Assembly: GCA_015059375.1 (NCBI GenBank)
Contig: SVAN01000009.1
Span: 1 to 40,675, forward strand
DNA length: 40,675 nucleotides
DNA from: Bacillota bacterium
GTDB taxonomy: Bacteria > Bacillota_I > Bacilli_A > RF39 > UBA660
Reading direction: 5' to 3'
Shown here piece by piece: positions 18,230-27,161 of this stretch. Within the stretch, counting starts at the first letter, position 1, and every line of letters starts with the position of its first letter. The notes under the pieces were generated by a model that saw only the letters and a program-made list of their open reading frames with translations, did no database searches and had not been told where the DNA came from. The position numbers were made by a program, and so were the translations under genes.

Positions 18230-18919
18230 TCATTTGTTGTAAACTTCGACAGTATACACGCTATTACCACGATATTTGCCATTTTCATCAAAATCATCTT
18301 CCGTATCGTATGTAAAAACACTGACAATAATTTTACCATCTATTTCATGAAATTTGCTTCCTGCAGTTAACTTCATCGAAGTTAGGATTGTATTTTCTGT
18401 CATATCATCCATTGTTAAGTGCGAGTACCATACTCCGATAGGTACATTAGCACTATCGTACAAATATATTTCTAAATAATCGTAAAAATCAGATACATCA
18501 GACGGGCAAAGAATTGTTCGATCAATTTGTGTCCCATCTAATAAATCAAACGATATATGCCATCCAGTTTTATATTTTTGGTAATCTGTATATTTACTAG
18601 CATTACTTTTCCAAATATTTTGAAAATAATCTGGTTTTATTACATCCTCTTCACTAAAAACGCTTCCGAAAACCACAATATCTTTTTTTAATTGCCATAA
18701 TTTGGAATATTCCGAACCAACTTTATCAAGTCCACCAGCATCATTGTCAATATACAATGAAAGTATGACGGGGTTATCATCATGATATTTAGGAAAATCA
18801 TCAGCATGCGCATCCGAACTAGTTTCGCCAAAAATCAAATCATTTACATCGCGTTCTTCATAATTAATTTCACATCCGCACGTCATTAAAAATATTAATA
18901 AAAATAAAAGTTTTTTCAT
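18230..18919 (-). CDS. Predicted lipoprotein, unknown function
   Basis: MKKLLFLLIFLMTCGCEINYEERDVND lipobox-type signal. Confidence 0.7.
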   Translation of the reverse strand: MKKLLFLLIFLMTCGCEINYEERDVNDLIFGETSSDAHADDFPKYHDDNPVILSLYIDNDAGGLDKVGSEYSKLWQLKKDIVVFGSVFSEEDVIKPDYFQNIWKSNASKYTDYQKYKTGWHISFDLLDGTQIDRTILCPSDVSDFYDYLEIYLYDSANVPIGVWYSHLTMDDMTENTILTSMKLTAGSKFHEIDGKIIVSVFTYDTEDDFDENGKYRGNSVYTVEVYNK

Positions 18920-18935
18920 ACTAGCCTCTTTGTAT

Positions 18936-18944
18936 ATTATATCA
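18936..18944 (-). promoter_or_regulatory. Extended -10 element TGATATAAT
   Basis: Minus strand TTTTTTTGTGATATAATATACAAAGAGG just upstream of the lipoprotein gene. Confidence 0.6.
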
Positions 18945-18973
18945 CAAAAAAAGAAAGAAATTAATCTTTCCTA
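18944..18973 (-). terminator. Terminator after M23 hydrolase gene
   Basis: Minus strand GGAAAGATTAATTTCTTTCTTTTTTTG. Confidence 0.7.
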
Positions 18974-20188
18974 AGTTCTAGAATAATACCATTGTCCATA
19001 ACTTGGCATCATAGGTGGAACAATACTGTTTGCAACATATTTGGAATAACTGGAGTATCCTTCAGTACCACCACCTAAATAAAAGCCTTTAGCAACCCCG
19101 AAATGCAAGTGCCACCCCGTTGAACAAGTGTCCCAACCGCCATTTTTCTTTAAAGTTGCGCCGCCGCCACCCATAGTACCAATAACTGTTTGATAGTTAA
19201 CTTTATCTCCGACTTTTACATATACATCTTGCATATGAGCATAAGTAAGGGTATAGGCAACACCTTTAACTCTTACATGAATATAAACTTGATTTCCTCC
19301 ACAAGAGGCTTTTTTAATGACTGCCGCAACAGTACCGCCAGCAGCGGCATATAACGGACTTCCTCCAGATATCCCTGCCACATCAACAGCATTGTGGTAA
19401 TCAGAATACGGCTTACCATTTAAGTAAAAACTACGATAACCAAATCCTGAAGATATATACCCTTTCGTTGTAGGTTTATACCACCGCGCATTATCGCCAA
19501 CCGTAATACAGGTAGCTAGTTTATCTGCGTCTTTACATCCAGCATCTTCATAAAATTTAATCAATTCTTCTTGAGCTTTAATTTGTGATGATATGTCAAG
19601 CGTTACCTCTACTAATTGTGATAAATCATGTTTTAAACTCGATAAACTATTTTCATAAGTAACAATCTTATTTTCTAAATCCACTTGCTTTTTAGCAAGC
19701 TCAATTTGTAACTCCTGATTATCTGTAATAAGTTGTTCCATTTGAGTTAAACGCGACTGATTATATTCTAAAATTTGAGCAATGGCTTCAATTCTCATCA
19801 TCATGTCCGTCATAGAAGCCGAACCATTAATGTAATTTAAGAAATCATTTTCACCTTGCATTATCTCATAAAAAACCAATATTTTTTCTGATTCTACTTT
19901 AGCAATCTCGATTTCCTCAGTAGTATCCTCAATTTTCTTTTTAGCTAGAGCAATTTCGCTTTCAGCTTGCTCTACAGCTGCATGAGCACCTGCAATTTTT
20001 GCATTTTCAGCGTTTATTTCAGCTTGCGTCTTGTTTTTATTGGCATCTGCAGTAGCTTTTTCTTTCTTTAATTGTGCTAACTCATTTTTTAAATCTTTAA
20101 GCGTTTCTGCAGCAGCATTAACTTTCCAAGGGGTCAAACCCATTACTAAGGTTAAAACCAATAATACTTTTACTACCGTTTTCATCAT
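18971..20188 (-). CDS. Coiled-coil M23 peptidase, FtsEX-partner-type (PcsB/EnvC-like)
   Basis: Signal peptide, long coiled coil, M23 residues HNAVD and HLHFG; overlaps ftsX by 4 nt. Confidence 0.88.
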   Translation of the reverse strand: MMKTVVKVLLVLTLVMGLTPWKVNAAAETLKDLKNELAQLKKEKATADANKNKTQAEINAENAKIAGAHAAVEQAESEIALAKKKIEDTTEEIEIAKVESEKILVFYEIMQGENDFLNYINGSASMTDMMMRIEAIAQILEYNQSRLTQMEQLITDNQELQIELAKKQVDLENKIVTYENSLSSLKHDLSQLVEVTLDISSQIKAQEELIKFYEDAGCKDADKLATCITVGDNARWYKPTTKGYISSGFGYRSFYLNGKPYSDYHNAVDVAGISGGSPLYAAAGGTVAAVIKKASCGGNQVYIHVRVKGVAYTLTYAHMQDVYVKVGDKVNYQTVIGTMGGGGATLKKNGGWDTCSTGWHLHFGVAKGFYLGGGTEGYSSYSKYVANSIVPPMMPSYGQWYYSRT

Positions 20189-21078
20189 ATTTTTAAATAC
20201 TTCCTTACTGATTTAACACTACCATACATTCCTACCAAAGCCCCAATGATTACTAAAACTGCTGATACCATGAAAACAAAATTATATGGGTCTACTAGTT
20301 TCAACATTTCACTAAAGAAATATCCATGCATCGTATTATACAAAATTACATAACCATATATCGTTATACATATAGGGATAATCGCCCCAATAACACCTAA
20401 TACTAACCCTTCAAAAACAAAAGGCATCTTAATTGTATTGTTACTAGCTCCTACTAATCGCATTATTTCTATCTCATTTTTACGAGAATAAATTGTTAAT
20501 TTTATTGTATTACTTATTAAAAATACAGTAACCAAAATTAAGGCAATCACAATACCAATTGTAACCTTTTCAATGATATCAAACGCAGATACCACCTCTT
20601 CGACCATTCCTTCGCCATACTTAATGGTTTCAACATTGGGAAGCGATTTCACCTCTTCTGCTATATCACTAATTTCTGTAACGTCTTCCACATAAATAAC
20701 ATAACTATCCAAAAGTGGATTTACGTCTAAATAGTTTAAAATGGTTTCAAAGGCATCATTATACTCAGCCATATTCTTTTTTTGTTCTTCTTTGCTAATA
20801 AATTTAATTTCCCGAACACCTTTGACATTCTCGATTTCTTTCTTTAAATTGTCTGCATCCTCAGCAGTAGCCTTTTTGTTTAAATATATTACAATGTTCA
20901 TTTCCTCTTCAATATTTTTTGTAGCATTATTAATATTGGCAGCAATGATAATGGAAACCGATACAATTATTAGCGTAATTGTTACACAAAGGATACTGGC
21001 CATCGCCAAAGAGAAATTACGACTTATACTTTTAAAAGCATCTCTAATGCTTCTAAAAAAAATTCTAATTGCTTTCAT
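20185..21078 (-). CDS. ftsX: Cell division protein FtsX
   Basis: MKAIRIFFRSIRDAFKSISRNFSLAMASILCVTITLIIVS..., 4-TM FtsX topology; start moved to MKAIRIF at 21078. Confidence 0.95.
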   Translation of the reverse strand: MKAIRIFFRSIRDAFKSISRNFSLAMASILCVTITLIIVSVSIIIAANINNATKNIEEEMNIVIYLNKKATAEDADNLKKEIENVKGVREIKFISKEEQKKNMAEYNDAFETILNYLDVNPLLDSYVIYVEDVTEISDIAEEVKSLPNVETIKYGEGMVEEVVSAFDIIEKVTIGIVIALILVTVFLISNTIKLTIYSRKNEIEIMRLVGASNNTIKMPFVFEGLVLGVIGAIIPICITIYGYVILYNTMHGYFFSEMLKLVDPYNFVFMVSAVLVIIGALVGMYGSVKSVRKYLKI

Positions 21079-21766
21079 CTGCTTTATAACTTCCTTTCGC
21101 GTAATCCCCAACTAACATCCCATTATTAATAACTAAGACTCTCTTCTTCATCCGATTAACAATATCTTTATCATGTGTCGCCATAATAACAGTAGTACCT
21201 AGATCTTTATTAATCGATGAAATAACCTCAATTATCTCCTTGCTTGTCTGTGGGTCGAGATTTCCAGTTGGTTCATCACAAACTAATAATTTAGGTTCGT
21301 TGACAATCGCTCTTGCAATGCACACCCGTTGCTGCTCGCCACCAGAAAGTTCCTTTGGAAAACTTCTAACTTTATCTTTTAATCCTACTCGCTCTAACGC
21401 CTTTAATACTTTAGGTCGAATATCTTTATTTTTCATTCCTACACATTCTAGCGCAAAGGCTACATTTTCATACGCTGTTAATTGTGGAAGCAATTTATAA
21501 TCTTGAAAGACAATTCCAACTTTACGACGGAATTTATATACTTTTCGATTTCTTAATTTTCCAACATTGACTCCACCAACGGAAACGACTCCTTTAGTAG
21601 GTTTTTCCTCACGATACAACATTTTGGTAAATGTTGATTTACCACTAGCTGTCAACCCAATCACAAAAACAAATTCACCTTTATCAATGGACACACTAAT
21701 ATCTGCACAGGCCGTAATACCATTACTATAAGTTTTTGTTACATCTTTAAACTCTATAAACTTCAT
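21065..21766 (-). CDS. ftsE: Cell division ATP-binding protein FtsE
   Basis: MKFIEFKDVTKTYSNG, Walker A GLTASGKST, LSGGEQQRVCIARAIV, DEPTGNLDP; precedes ftsX. Confidence 0.95.
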   Translation of the reverse strand: MKFIEFKDVTKTYSNGITACADISVSIDKGEFVFVIGLTASGKSTFTKMLYREEKPTKGVVSVGGVNVGKLRNRKVYKFRRKVGIVFQDYKLLPQLTAYENVAFALECVGMKNKDIRPKVLKALERVGLKDKVRSFPKELSGGEQQRVCIARAIVNEPKLLVCDEPTGNLDPQTSKEIIEVISSINKDLGTTVIMATHDKDIVNRMKKRVLVINNGMLVGDYAKGSYKADESN

Positions 21767-21858
21767 AGGGCCTCCATTCTACTTTCAATTATAACACTTT
21801 TAAATTACTAAATAAATGGAAATTATTTGAAAATTACTCTTTTACGCACATAAATATA

Positions 21859-21867
21859 TGATAAAAT
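21859..21867 (+). promoter_or_regulatory. Extended -10-like element TGATAAAAT upstream of acpS
   Basis: ATATATGATAAAATATATTAAAACAAAGGAG followed by ATG at 21891. Confidence 0.4.
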
Positions 21868-21890
21868 ATATTAAAACAAAGGAGTAAAAT

Positions 21891-22223
21891 ATGTTAATTG
21901 GAATCGGGTGTGATATAACATCAGTTAATCGCTTTAAAAATAAAGATGATAATTTTGTTAAGAAAATTCTTTCTAACGAAGAATACACTATTTATCTATC
22001 CAAAAAAGGCCATCAAAAAGCCGAATTTTTAGCAGGTCGTTTTGCGGCTAAAGAAGCAATTATAAAAGCCATTCCCGAAAGTGAAAAAATAGCCATGTCA
22101 ACAATTAATATTTTTTATGAAGGAGAAAAACCTTTATGTACTTATAAAAACTATCGAATATTACTTTCTATTTCTCATGAAAAAAGTTACGCAATTAGTT
22201 ACGTAACTATTGAAAAAAGATAA
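21891..22223 (+). CDS. acpS: Holo-[acyl-carrier-protein] synthase
   Basis: MLIGIGCDITSVNRFK...AEFLAGRFAAKEAIIKAI...ILLSISHEKSYAISYV. Confidence 0.96.
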   Translation: MLIGIGCDITSVNRFKNKDDNFVKKILSNEEYTIYLSKKGHQKAEFLAGRFAAKEAIIKAIPESEKIAMSTINIFYEGEKPLCTYKNYRILLSISHEKSYAISYVTIEKR

Positions 22224-22226
22224 TTA

Positions 22227-22532
22227 TTATTTTTTATTTATTATTTTAATTAACCAATATACTTGATACATTAGAATCAAGACACATAGTAAGCCATTAA
22301 AAACATATAAAATAATTTTTAATATTTTTGAAACAGAAAACACATCCATCATTCGTAAAACAAAAATCATTATAATAAGCCAAATCGCTACTACAACATT
22401 TATTACTTTCCCCTTACGTAAATGTCTCTTTAAAAATGTTGATTTATCTTTTTTTAAATATATAAAAAAATGAATACCCAAAAAATAAGATAAGACTGCA
22501 GATAATTTTTCGTTAAAAGTAATTTTATTCAT
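22227..22532 (-). CDS. Small DUF4870-like membrane protein
   Basis: 101 aa, about three hydrophobic helices; resembles the product at 23860..24147. Confidence 0.55.
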   Translation of the reverse strand: MNKITFNEKLSAVLSYFLGIHFFIYLKKDKSTFLKRHLRKGKVINVVVAIWLIIMIFVLRMMDVFSVSKILKIILYVFNGLLCVLILMYQVYWLIKIINKK

Positions 22533-22539
22533 ATAACTC

Positions 22540-23781
22540 CTACTTTATTTCTTTTGATAAATCAACATGTTTTAAATAGTCAACATAGAAAGCTTTACCT
22601 TGCTCACTTAAATGATAACCACAATCTTCTTTACTAGCACAGTAAAAGTTTTCATAAGCCCCATAACCAGACTCAGCCTTTAAAGCATCAGTTACATTTA
22701 TATAACCAATATTATACTCGTTACATAATTCTAGCAAATAATAATTATATTTGTTTATCGGGCTTTGCAAAACAGCATAATCTTTACTAACCGGTAAAAT
22801 TGATACCACCACAAGTTTAGTATTGGGATAATTATCTTTCATATGTTTAATAAAGCTAGTTACTTTTTCAATAAACACATTTTTTGTTAAAAAAGAAGTG
22901 CTCGTAATCCCAAATGATGCTATCAAATATTTTGGCGAATACTTTTCGACCGCTTCGAAAACAGTTAATTCCTCGCCCGTTGCATGAATTTTTACTCTAG
23001 CAGTACTAATATCACCAGCATTCAAATTATTCCGTGCCCATACTTGATTAGCGCTTAAATACCGACCATTTTGATATAAAAAACGAATGTTGCTATCACC
23101 AACAATTACAGCATCAGCCATATAGTCATATTCAATATTACTTTTTTCTAGCATAACTTTTTGAAATAAACCATTAAGCCTAAAAGTTGATACCGGATTG
23201 CTTAAAATATTGTTATCAACAACTTCCACGGATCTTTCAACCACTGTTTTGTTGCCAGCCTTATCATATAATTTATATCTAATAGTATAAGTCCCTACTA
23301 TAGAAGTGTCAACATTTGACTCAATTGCAACTGAATCTGTTAAATCCCCATCTAAATTATCAACAGCTTTAAAACCAGGCTCTTCATAAGAATAATATTT
23401 ATTAACAACAACATTGGTTTCACCTTCTAAAGTAATTACTGGTGAGATACCATCTATAACATTTACTACTCTAATAATTGATTTACGTCCCAAACCATAA
23501 TCAATATAATAATTAACATGATATTTACCTAATTTTTGATTATTAATGGTAGATTTAGTCTTTACAAAGCTTGTTAAATCAAAAGGGCCAAAATTTGCTA
23601 TATATCCATTTTCAAAATATTTAGTATTAATATTAAGGAAAACTTCATTCTCCCCTATCAATGAAATACTTAAAAATTCTGAACCAAATAAGATTCCCAA
23701 AATTATTACCCACGAAAACACAAATGCTAAAATGGTAAAAGCTATTTGAATAATTTTTACAAACATATTACTTCGTTTCAT
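22540..23781 (-). CDS. Membrane-anchored SGNH/GDSL-like protein with DUF5011-type Ig domains
   Basis: N-terminal TM; ISPVITLEGETNVVVNKYYSYEEPGFKAVDNLDGDLT Ig domain; AVIVGDSNIRFLYQNGRYLSANQVWARNNLNAG and DCGYHLSEQGKAFY SGNH-like blocks. Confidence 0.8.
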   Translation of the reverse strand: MKRSNMFVKIIQIAFTILAFVFSWVIILGILFGSEFLSISLIGENEVFLNINTKYFENGYIANFGPFDLTSFVKTKSTINNQKLGKYHVNYYIDYGLGRKSIIRVVNVIDGISPVITLEGETNVVVNKYYSYEEPGFKAVDNLDGDLTDSVAIESNVDTSIVGTYTIRYKLYDKAGNKTVVERSVEVVDNNILSNPVSTFRLNGLFQKVMLEKSNIEYDYMADAVIVGDSNIRFLYQNGRYLSANQVWARNNLNAGDISTARVKIHATGEELTVFEAVEKYSPKYLIASFGITSTSFLTKNVFIEKVTSFIKHMKDNYPNTKLVVVSILPVSKDYAVLQSPINKYNYYLLELCNEYNIGYINVTDALKAESGYGAYENFYCASKEDCGYHLSEQGKAFYVDYLKHVDLSKEIK

Positions 23782-23811
23782 TCGTTATATACTTTCCTTA
23801 TTATGAAATAT

Positions 23812-23820
23812 ATTATACCA
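23812..23820 (-). promoter_or_regulatory. Extended -10 TGGTATAAT upstream of the first SGNH gene
   Basis: Minus strand ATCCATGGTATAATATATTTC. Confidence 0.5.
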
Positions 23821-23845
23821 TGGATATCGCTTGGGAGTCTAGTGC

Positions 23846-23875
23846 ACAAAAAAAGAGTTTTACCTCTTTTTTATA
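23846..23875. terminator. Terminator at end of DUF4870-like gene
   Basis: AAAAAAAGAGTTTTACCTCTTTTTTA hairpin overlapping the stop codon region. Confidence 0.65.
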
Positions 23876-24147
23876 ATCAATACTATTTGAATAATTTGAA
23901 AAATAATTACAATTATCATCACAACAATATTTATAGCATTTAAAGTATTTAGATTAACGCTTTGCTTAATTAGCCTAAGCACAATATATATCCACACTGT
24001 GATAAACAGGCTTAAAATTATCCCAAAGATTAAATGTTTATTGATAACCGCACTTCTCTTAGGCCAAAACATAATTAACAAAGGAAACAGCCATAAATAG
24101 CATAATATTGATAGCACTTTATCTTTTAAAGAAATATTATTGTTCAT
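23860..24147 (-). CDS. Small DUF4870-like membrane protein
   Basis: 95 aa, multi-helix hydrophobic; MNNNISLKDKVLSILCYLWLFPLLIMFW. Confidence 0.55.
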   Translation of the reverse strand: MNNNISLKDKVLSILCYLWLFPLLIMFWPKRSAVINKHLIFGIILSLFITVWIYIVLRLIKQSVNLNTLNAINIVVMIIVIIFQIIQIVLIIKKR

Positions 24148-25256
24148 TATTTCAGCCTCATTATTGATGGATCACTATATATTCCATTAATATCATATAA
24201 AATTAATACTCTATCAATATTATTTTCTAGAATATATGACGAAACTGCATCCTTATAATATCTTAAATCAATTACACTAATTTGATCATAATCACTTGCT
24301 ATAAACGGAGCAAAACTATTTCCATAGCTATTTTTTATTAATAGTAACTTTTCAGAAGAACGATTATCTAAATTGTCAATTTCAATAAGAGCATGATTGT
24401 TATCTAAAAAAATAGAATACTTATCTTTTTTATTTAGATAATCCATATTATATAATGTATTTGTCGTTTTATTTGTCTTAATATAATTAACTAAATAATT
24501 TCCATCATCTATAAAAAGGTATAGTTGATCTGGAGGTATATTATAGTAATTAGATTTCGAATATGAGGTTCCATAAAATTCATCGCTTACTAAAGTCACT
24601 TCATATTCTGATGCCATTTTAACTGGTTTATTTATACTTCTTAAAAACGCATTATATGCATAAAATGCACCATAAGTAGTCCAATGATGGTCAGTTCGAT
24701 AATACAGTGATTCATCTTTATTTTGTAATAACACATCATGTACATTAATAATGTTGCCGTTAAATTGTTTATATATTTTTTCAATCTCGGCTATTCCATT
24801 ATATTTTTCATTATTTATAGGAAGTTTTTCATTATATATCTCAATTGCATTAGGAACTAACATAATGCTAACAGGAATAGTTAAAGAATTAGTAAATTGA
24901 TTTAAAACTTTAAGTAATGCTTCAGAACTATTCTTCTTTTCAAATGTTGGAATTAAAAATTTATCGTCCGTTATATATATTCCATTTATTTTGGATTTAC
25001 CAAGCAAATATTCAATATTAGTCTTAAAACCCACTAAAGAATCGCGCCAAGGAAATTGATCATTTAAATAATCTTCAATGCCACTAGCAAATTTACCATT
25101 ATGGATATTTTTCAATGATATTCTAGGAAATTGAGCTAAATACCTATTTTCATTTTCCGAAAAAGTTGTTGAATTTTTAAAAATTAACATTAACATCCCA
25201 AACAAGATAATTAAAACACTAATTATAAATATTATTTTATTTATTAAATCTTTCAT
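24147..25256 (-). CDS. DHHW family protein (AlgX/DltD-like SGNH superfamily)
   Basis: YYRTDHHWTTYGAFYAYNAF motif; N-terminal TM; next to the MBOAT gene. Confidence 0.88.
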   Translation of the reverse strand: MKDLINKIIFIISVLIILFGMLMLIFKNSTTFSENENRYLAQFPRISLKNIHNGKFASGIEDYLNDQFPWRDSLVGFKTNIEYLLGKSKINGIYITDDKFLIPTFEKKNSSEALLKVLNQFTNSLTIPVSIMLVPNAIEIYNEKLPINNEKYNGIAEIEKIYKQFNGNIINVHDVLLQNKDESLYYRTDHHWTTYGAFYAYNAFLRSINKPVKMASEYEVTLVSDEFYGTSYSKSNYYNIPPDQLYLFIDDGNYLVNYIKTNKTTNTLYNMDYLNKKDKYSIFLDNNHALIEIDNLDNRSSEKLLLIKNSYGNSFAPFIASDYDQISVIDLRYYKDAVSSYILENNIDRVLILYDINGIYSDPSIMRLK

Positions 25257-25265
25257 ATGTATCTC

Positions 25266-26711
25266 CTAGAATCTAAAGTATAGAAAAGGGTTATATGTGT
25301 CACTTACAATATAGCAAATGCTTATCAAAAATAAGATTATATAAATTCCCCCTCTTAAAACATTTATAAAAGCATTATTCTTTATCTTATCAGGTATTTT
25401 CTCGGCGATTGGGAAGCAAAAAACTAAACCAATTAACATTATAATCCCATAATTACATAAATAAAAGAAAAAATCATTATCTATAAATGGTATATTTACA
25501 AAACCAAACATCCCTTGAAAGTATGTTTCTAATAAATTAATATCTTCGATACTAAAGATTACATAACCTAATAAAACGACGAAAAGAACATATATATGAC
25601 TTAATACTGTATGTTTTCTTAAATATTTTTTTAAAAAGAAATCTTCAGCAATTAGAAAAAATGCGTAATATAAGCCCCAATATATATAATTGTAATTTGC
25701 ACCATGCCATAACCCAGTTAAAAAAAACACCAATAATGTACCAAGGGCCACAGTTAGATTTTTTCCCCAGTTCTTCCCTAACTTTAGTTTTAAAAAACTT
25801 TGTAATTTTTGAACACGATTACTTTTTAAAAAAGGATATAATATATAATCTTTAAACCAAGTACCAAGACTTATATGCCATCTTCGCCAAAATTCCCCAA
25901 TCGATTTTGAAATATATGGATAATTAAAATTTTCATCAAAATGGAAGCCTAACATTCTCCCTATACCAATGGCCATATCACTATATCCACTAAAGTCAAA
26001 GTATATTTGAATTGCATATCCTAAAACACCAAACCATAAAGTCATTACTGATAAAGCTTCAATTTCACTTCCTAATATGATTTCATACATACTTCCTATA
26101 TTATTAGCAAGTAAGACCTTTTTAAATAATCCTCTTAAAAAGCGCAAAAAACCATCAGCGATATCATTAAAAACTATTTTTCGTGACTTAATTTCATCAG
26201 CAATAGTACTGTAGCGAACAATAGGTCCAGCAACCAATTGAGGAAAAAGCGACACATAAGTTAGATAGCGAAAATAATTTTTTTCAATATTTACGCTTTT
26301 CCGATAAACATCTATACTATAGCTCATTGTTTGAAATGTATAAAAACTTATGCCAATAGGCAATCCAATATTTAATAAAGGAATATTGGCACCAAACATA
26401 TTATTTAAAATTTCAATTAAAAAATCACTATATTTAAAAAATCCTAACAAAGATAAATTTATAAAAATTGCGATAAACAAATAACGCTTTCTTGTTTTGT
26501 CATTATCATTTTTAGCTAGTAATATCCCATTTAAATAATCAACAAAAGAAGAAAAGCACATCAAAAAAACATATATTGGTTCGCCCCAAGCATAAAATAT
26601 CAAGCTACCAATAAGTAAGATTACATTTTTTAATCTATTTGGTACTAGATAATATAATAATAAAACGATTGGCAAAAAAAAGAAAAGGAAAACTGTGCTG
26701 CTAAAAACCAT
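25266..26711 (-). CDS. MBOAT family O-acyltransferase (DltB/AlgI/PatA-like)
   Basis: MVFSSTVFLFFFLPIVLLLYYLVP...FDFSGYSDMAIGIGRMLGF...EFWRRWHISLGTWFKDYILYPF...TGLWHGANYNYIYWGLYY. Confidence 0.97.
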   Translation of the reverse strand: MVFSSTVFLFFFLPIVLLLYYLVPNRLKNVILLIGSLIFYAWGEPIYVFLMCFSSFVDYLNGILLAKNDNDKTRKRYLFIAIFINLSLLGFFKYSDFLIEILNNMFGANIPLLNIGLPIGISFYTFQTMSYSIDVYRKSVNIEKNYFRYLTYVSLFPQLVAGPIVRYSTIADEIKSRKIVFNDIADGFLRFLRGLFKKVLLANNIGSMYEIILGSEIEALSVMTLWFGVLGYAIQIYFDFSGYSDMAIGIGRMLGFHFDENFNYPYISKSIGEFWRRWHISLGTWFKDYILYPFLKSNRVQKLQSFLKLKLGKNWGKNLTVALGTLLVFFLTGLWHGANYNYIYWGLYYAFFLIAEDFFLKKYLRKHTVLSHIYVLFVVLLGYVIFSIEDINLLETYFQGMFGFVNIPFIDNDFFFYLCNYGIIMLIGLVFCFPIAEKIPDKIKNNAFINVLRGGIYIILFLISICYIVSDTYNPFLYFRF

Positions 26712-26712
26712 G

Positions 26713-27159
26713 TTAATTAGTATGTTCCTTTACTATATTGTAAGTCGCCTCATTATCATCTGAAGATAAATATATTAAATAATTACCAATCGAAGTTTCA
26801 AGATAATTTTCTAATAAGTTTACTGCTTCAGGTGAATAAAGTGCATTTTGTTCTACTAATATTTCAAAATAATTATTCATTTGTTTTTTTACTTCGTTTT
26901 TATTTTCTTCAGAAACCAAAATAATAGCGTATAAATTGCCATTCGCACTATCACTAGCTTTGATGACATATTCTTCCATTAAATTTGTATCAATTTGATA
27001 AATACTTTCTAATTCATCATCGTTTACTTTCGACATATTTCCAAATTCGGCATCTAATGCTTTACTTGCTTCAACAATGTCAACTTTAGTTAAATTACTA
27101 CCACTGCCACACGCAGATATCCCCATCATTATCATTATCATTAATAAAAATTTTTTCAT
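26713..27159 (-). CDS. DUF4358-type lipoprotein
   Basis: MKKFLLMIMIMMGISACGSGSN lipobox; 148 aa; MBOAT neighbourhood. Confidence 0.75.
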   Translation of the reverse strand: MKKFLLMIMIMMGISACGSGSNLTKVDIVEASKALDAEFGNMSKVNDDELESIYQIDTNLMEEYVIKASDSANGNLYAIILVSEENKNEVKKQMNNYFEILVEQNALYSPEAVNLLENYLETSIGNYLIYLSSDDNEATYNIVKEHTN

Positions 27160-27161
27160 AT

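Noticed and set aside
21240-21500. Plus-strand 86 aa ORF
   Set aside because: Antisense to ftsE conserved motifs.
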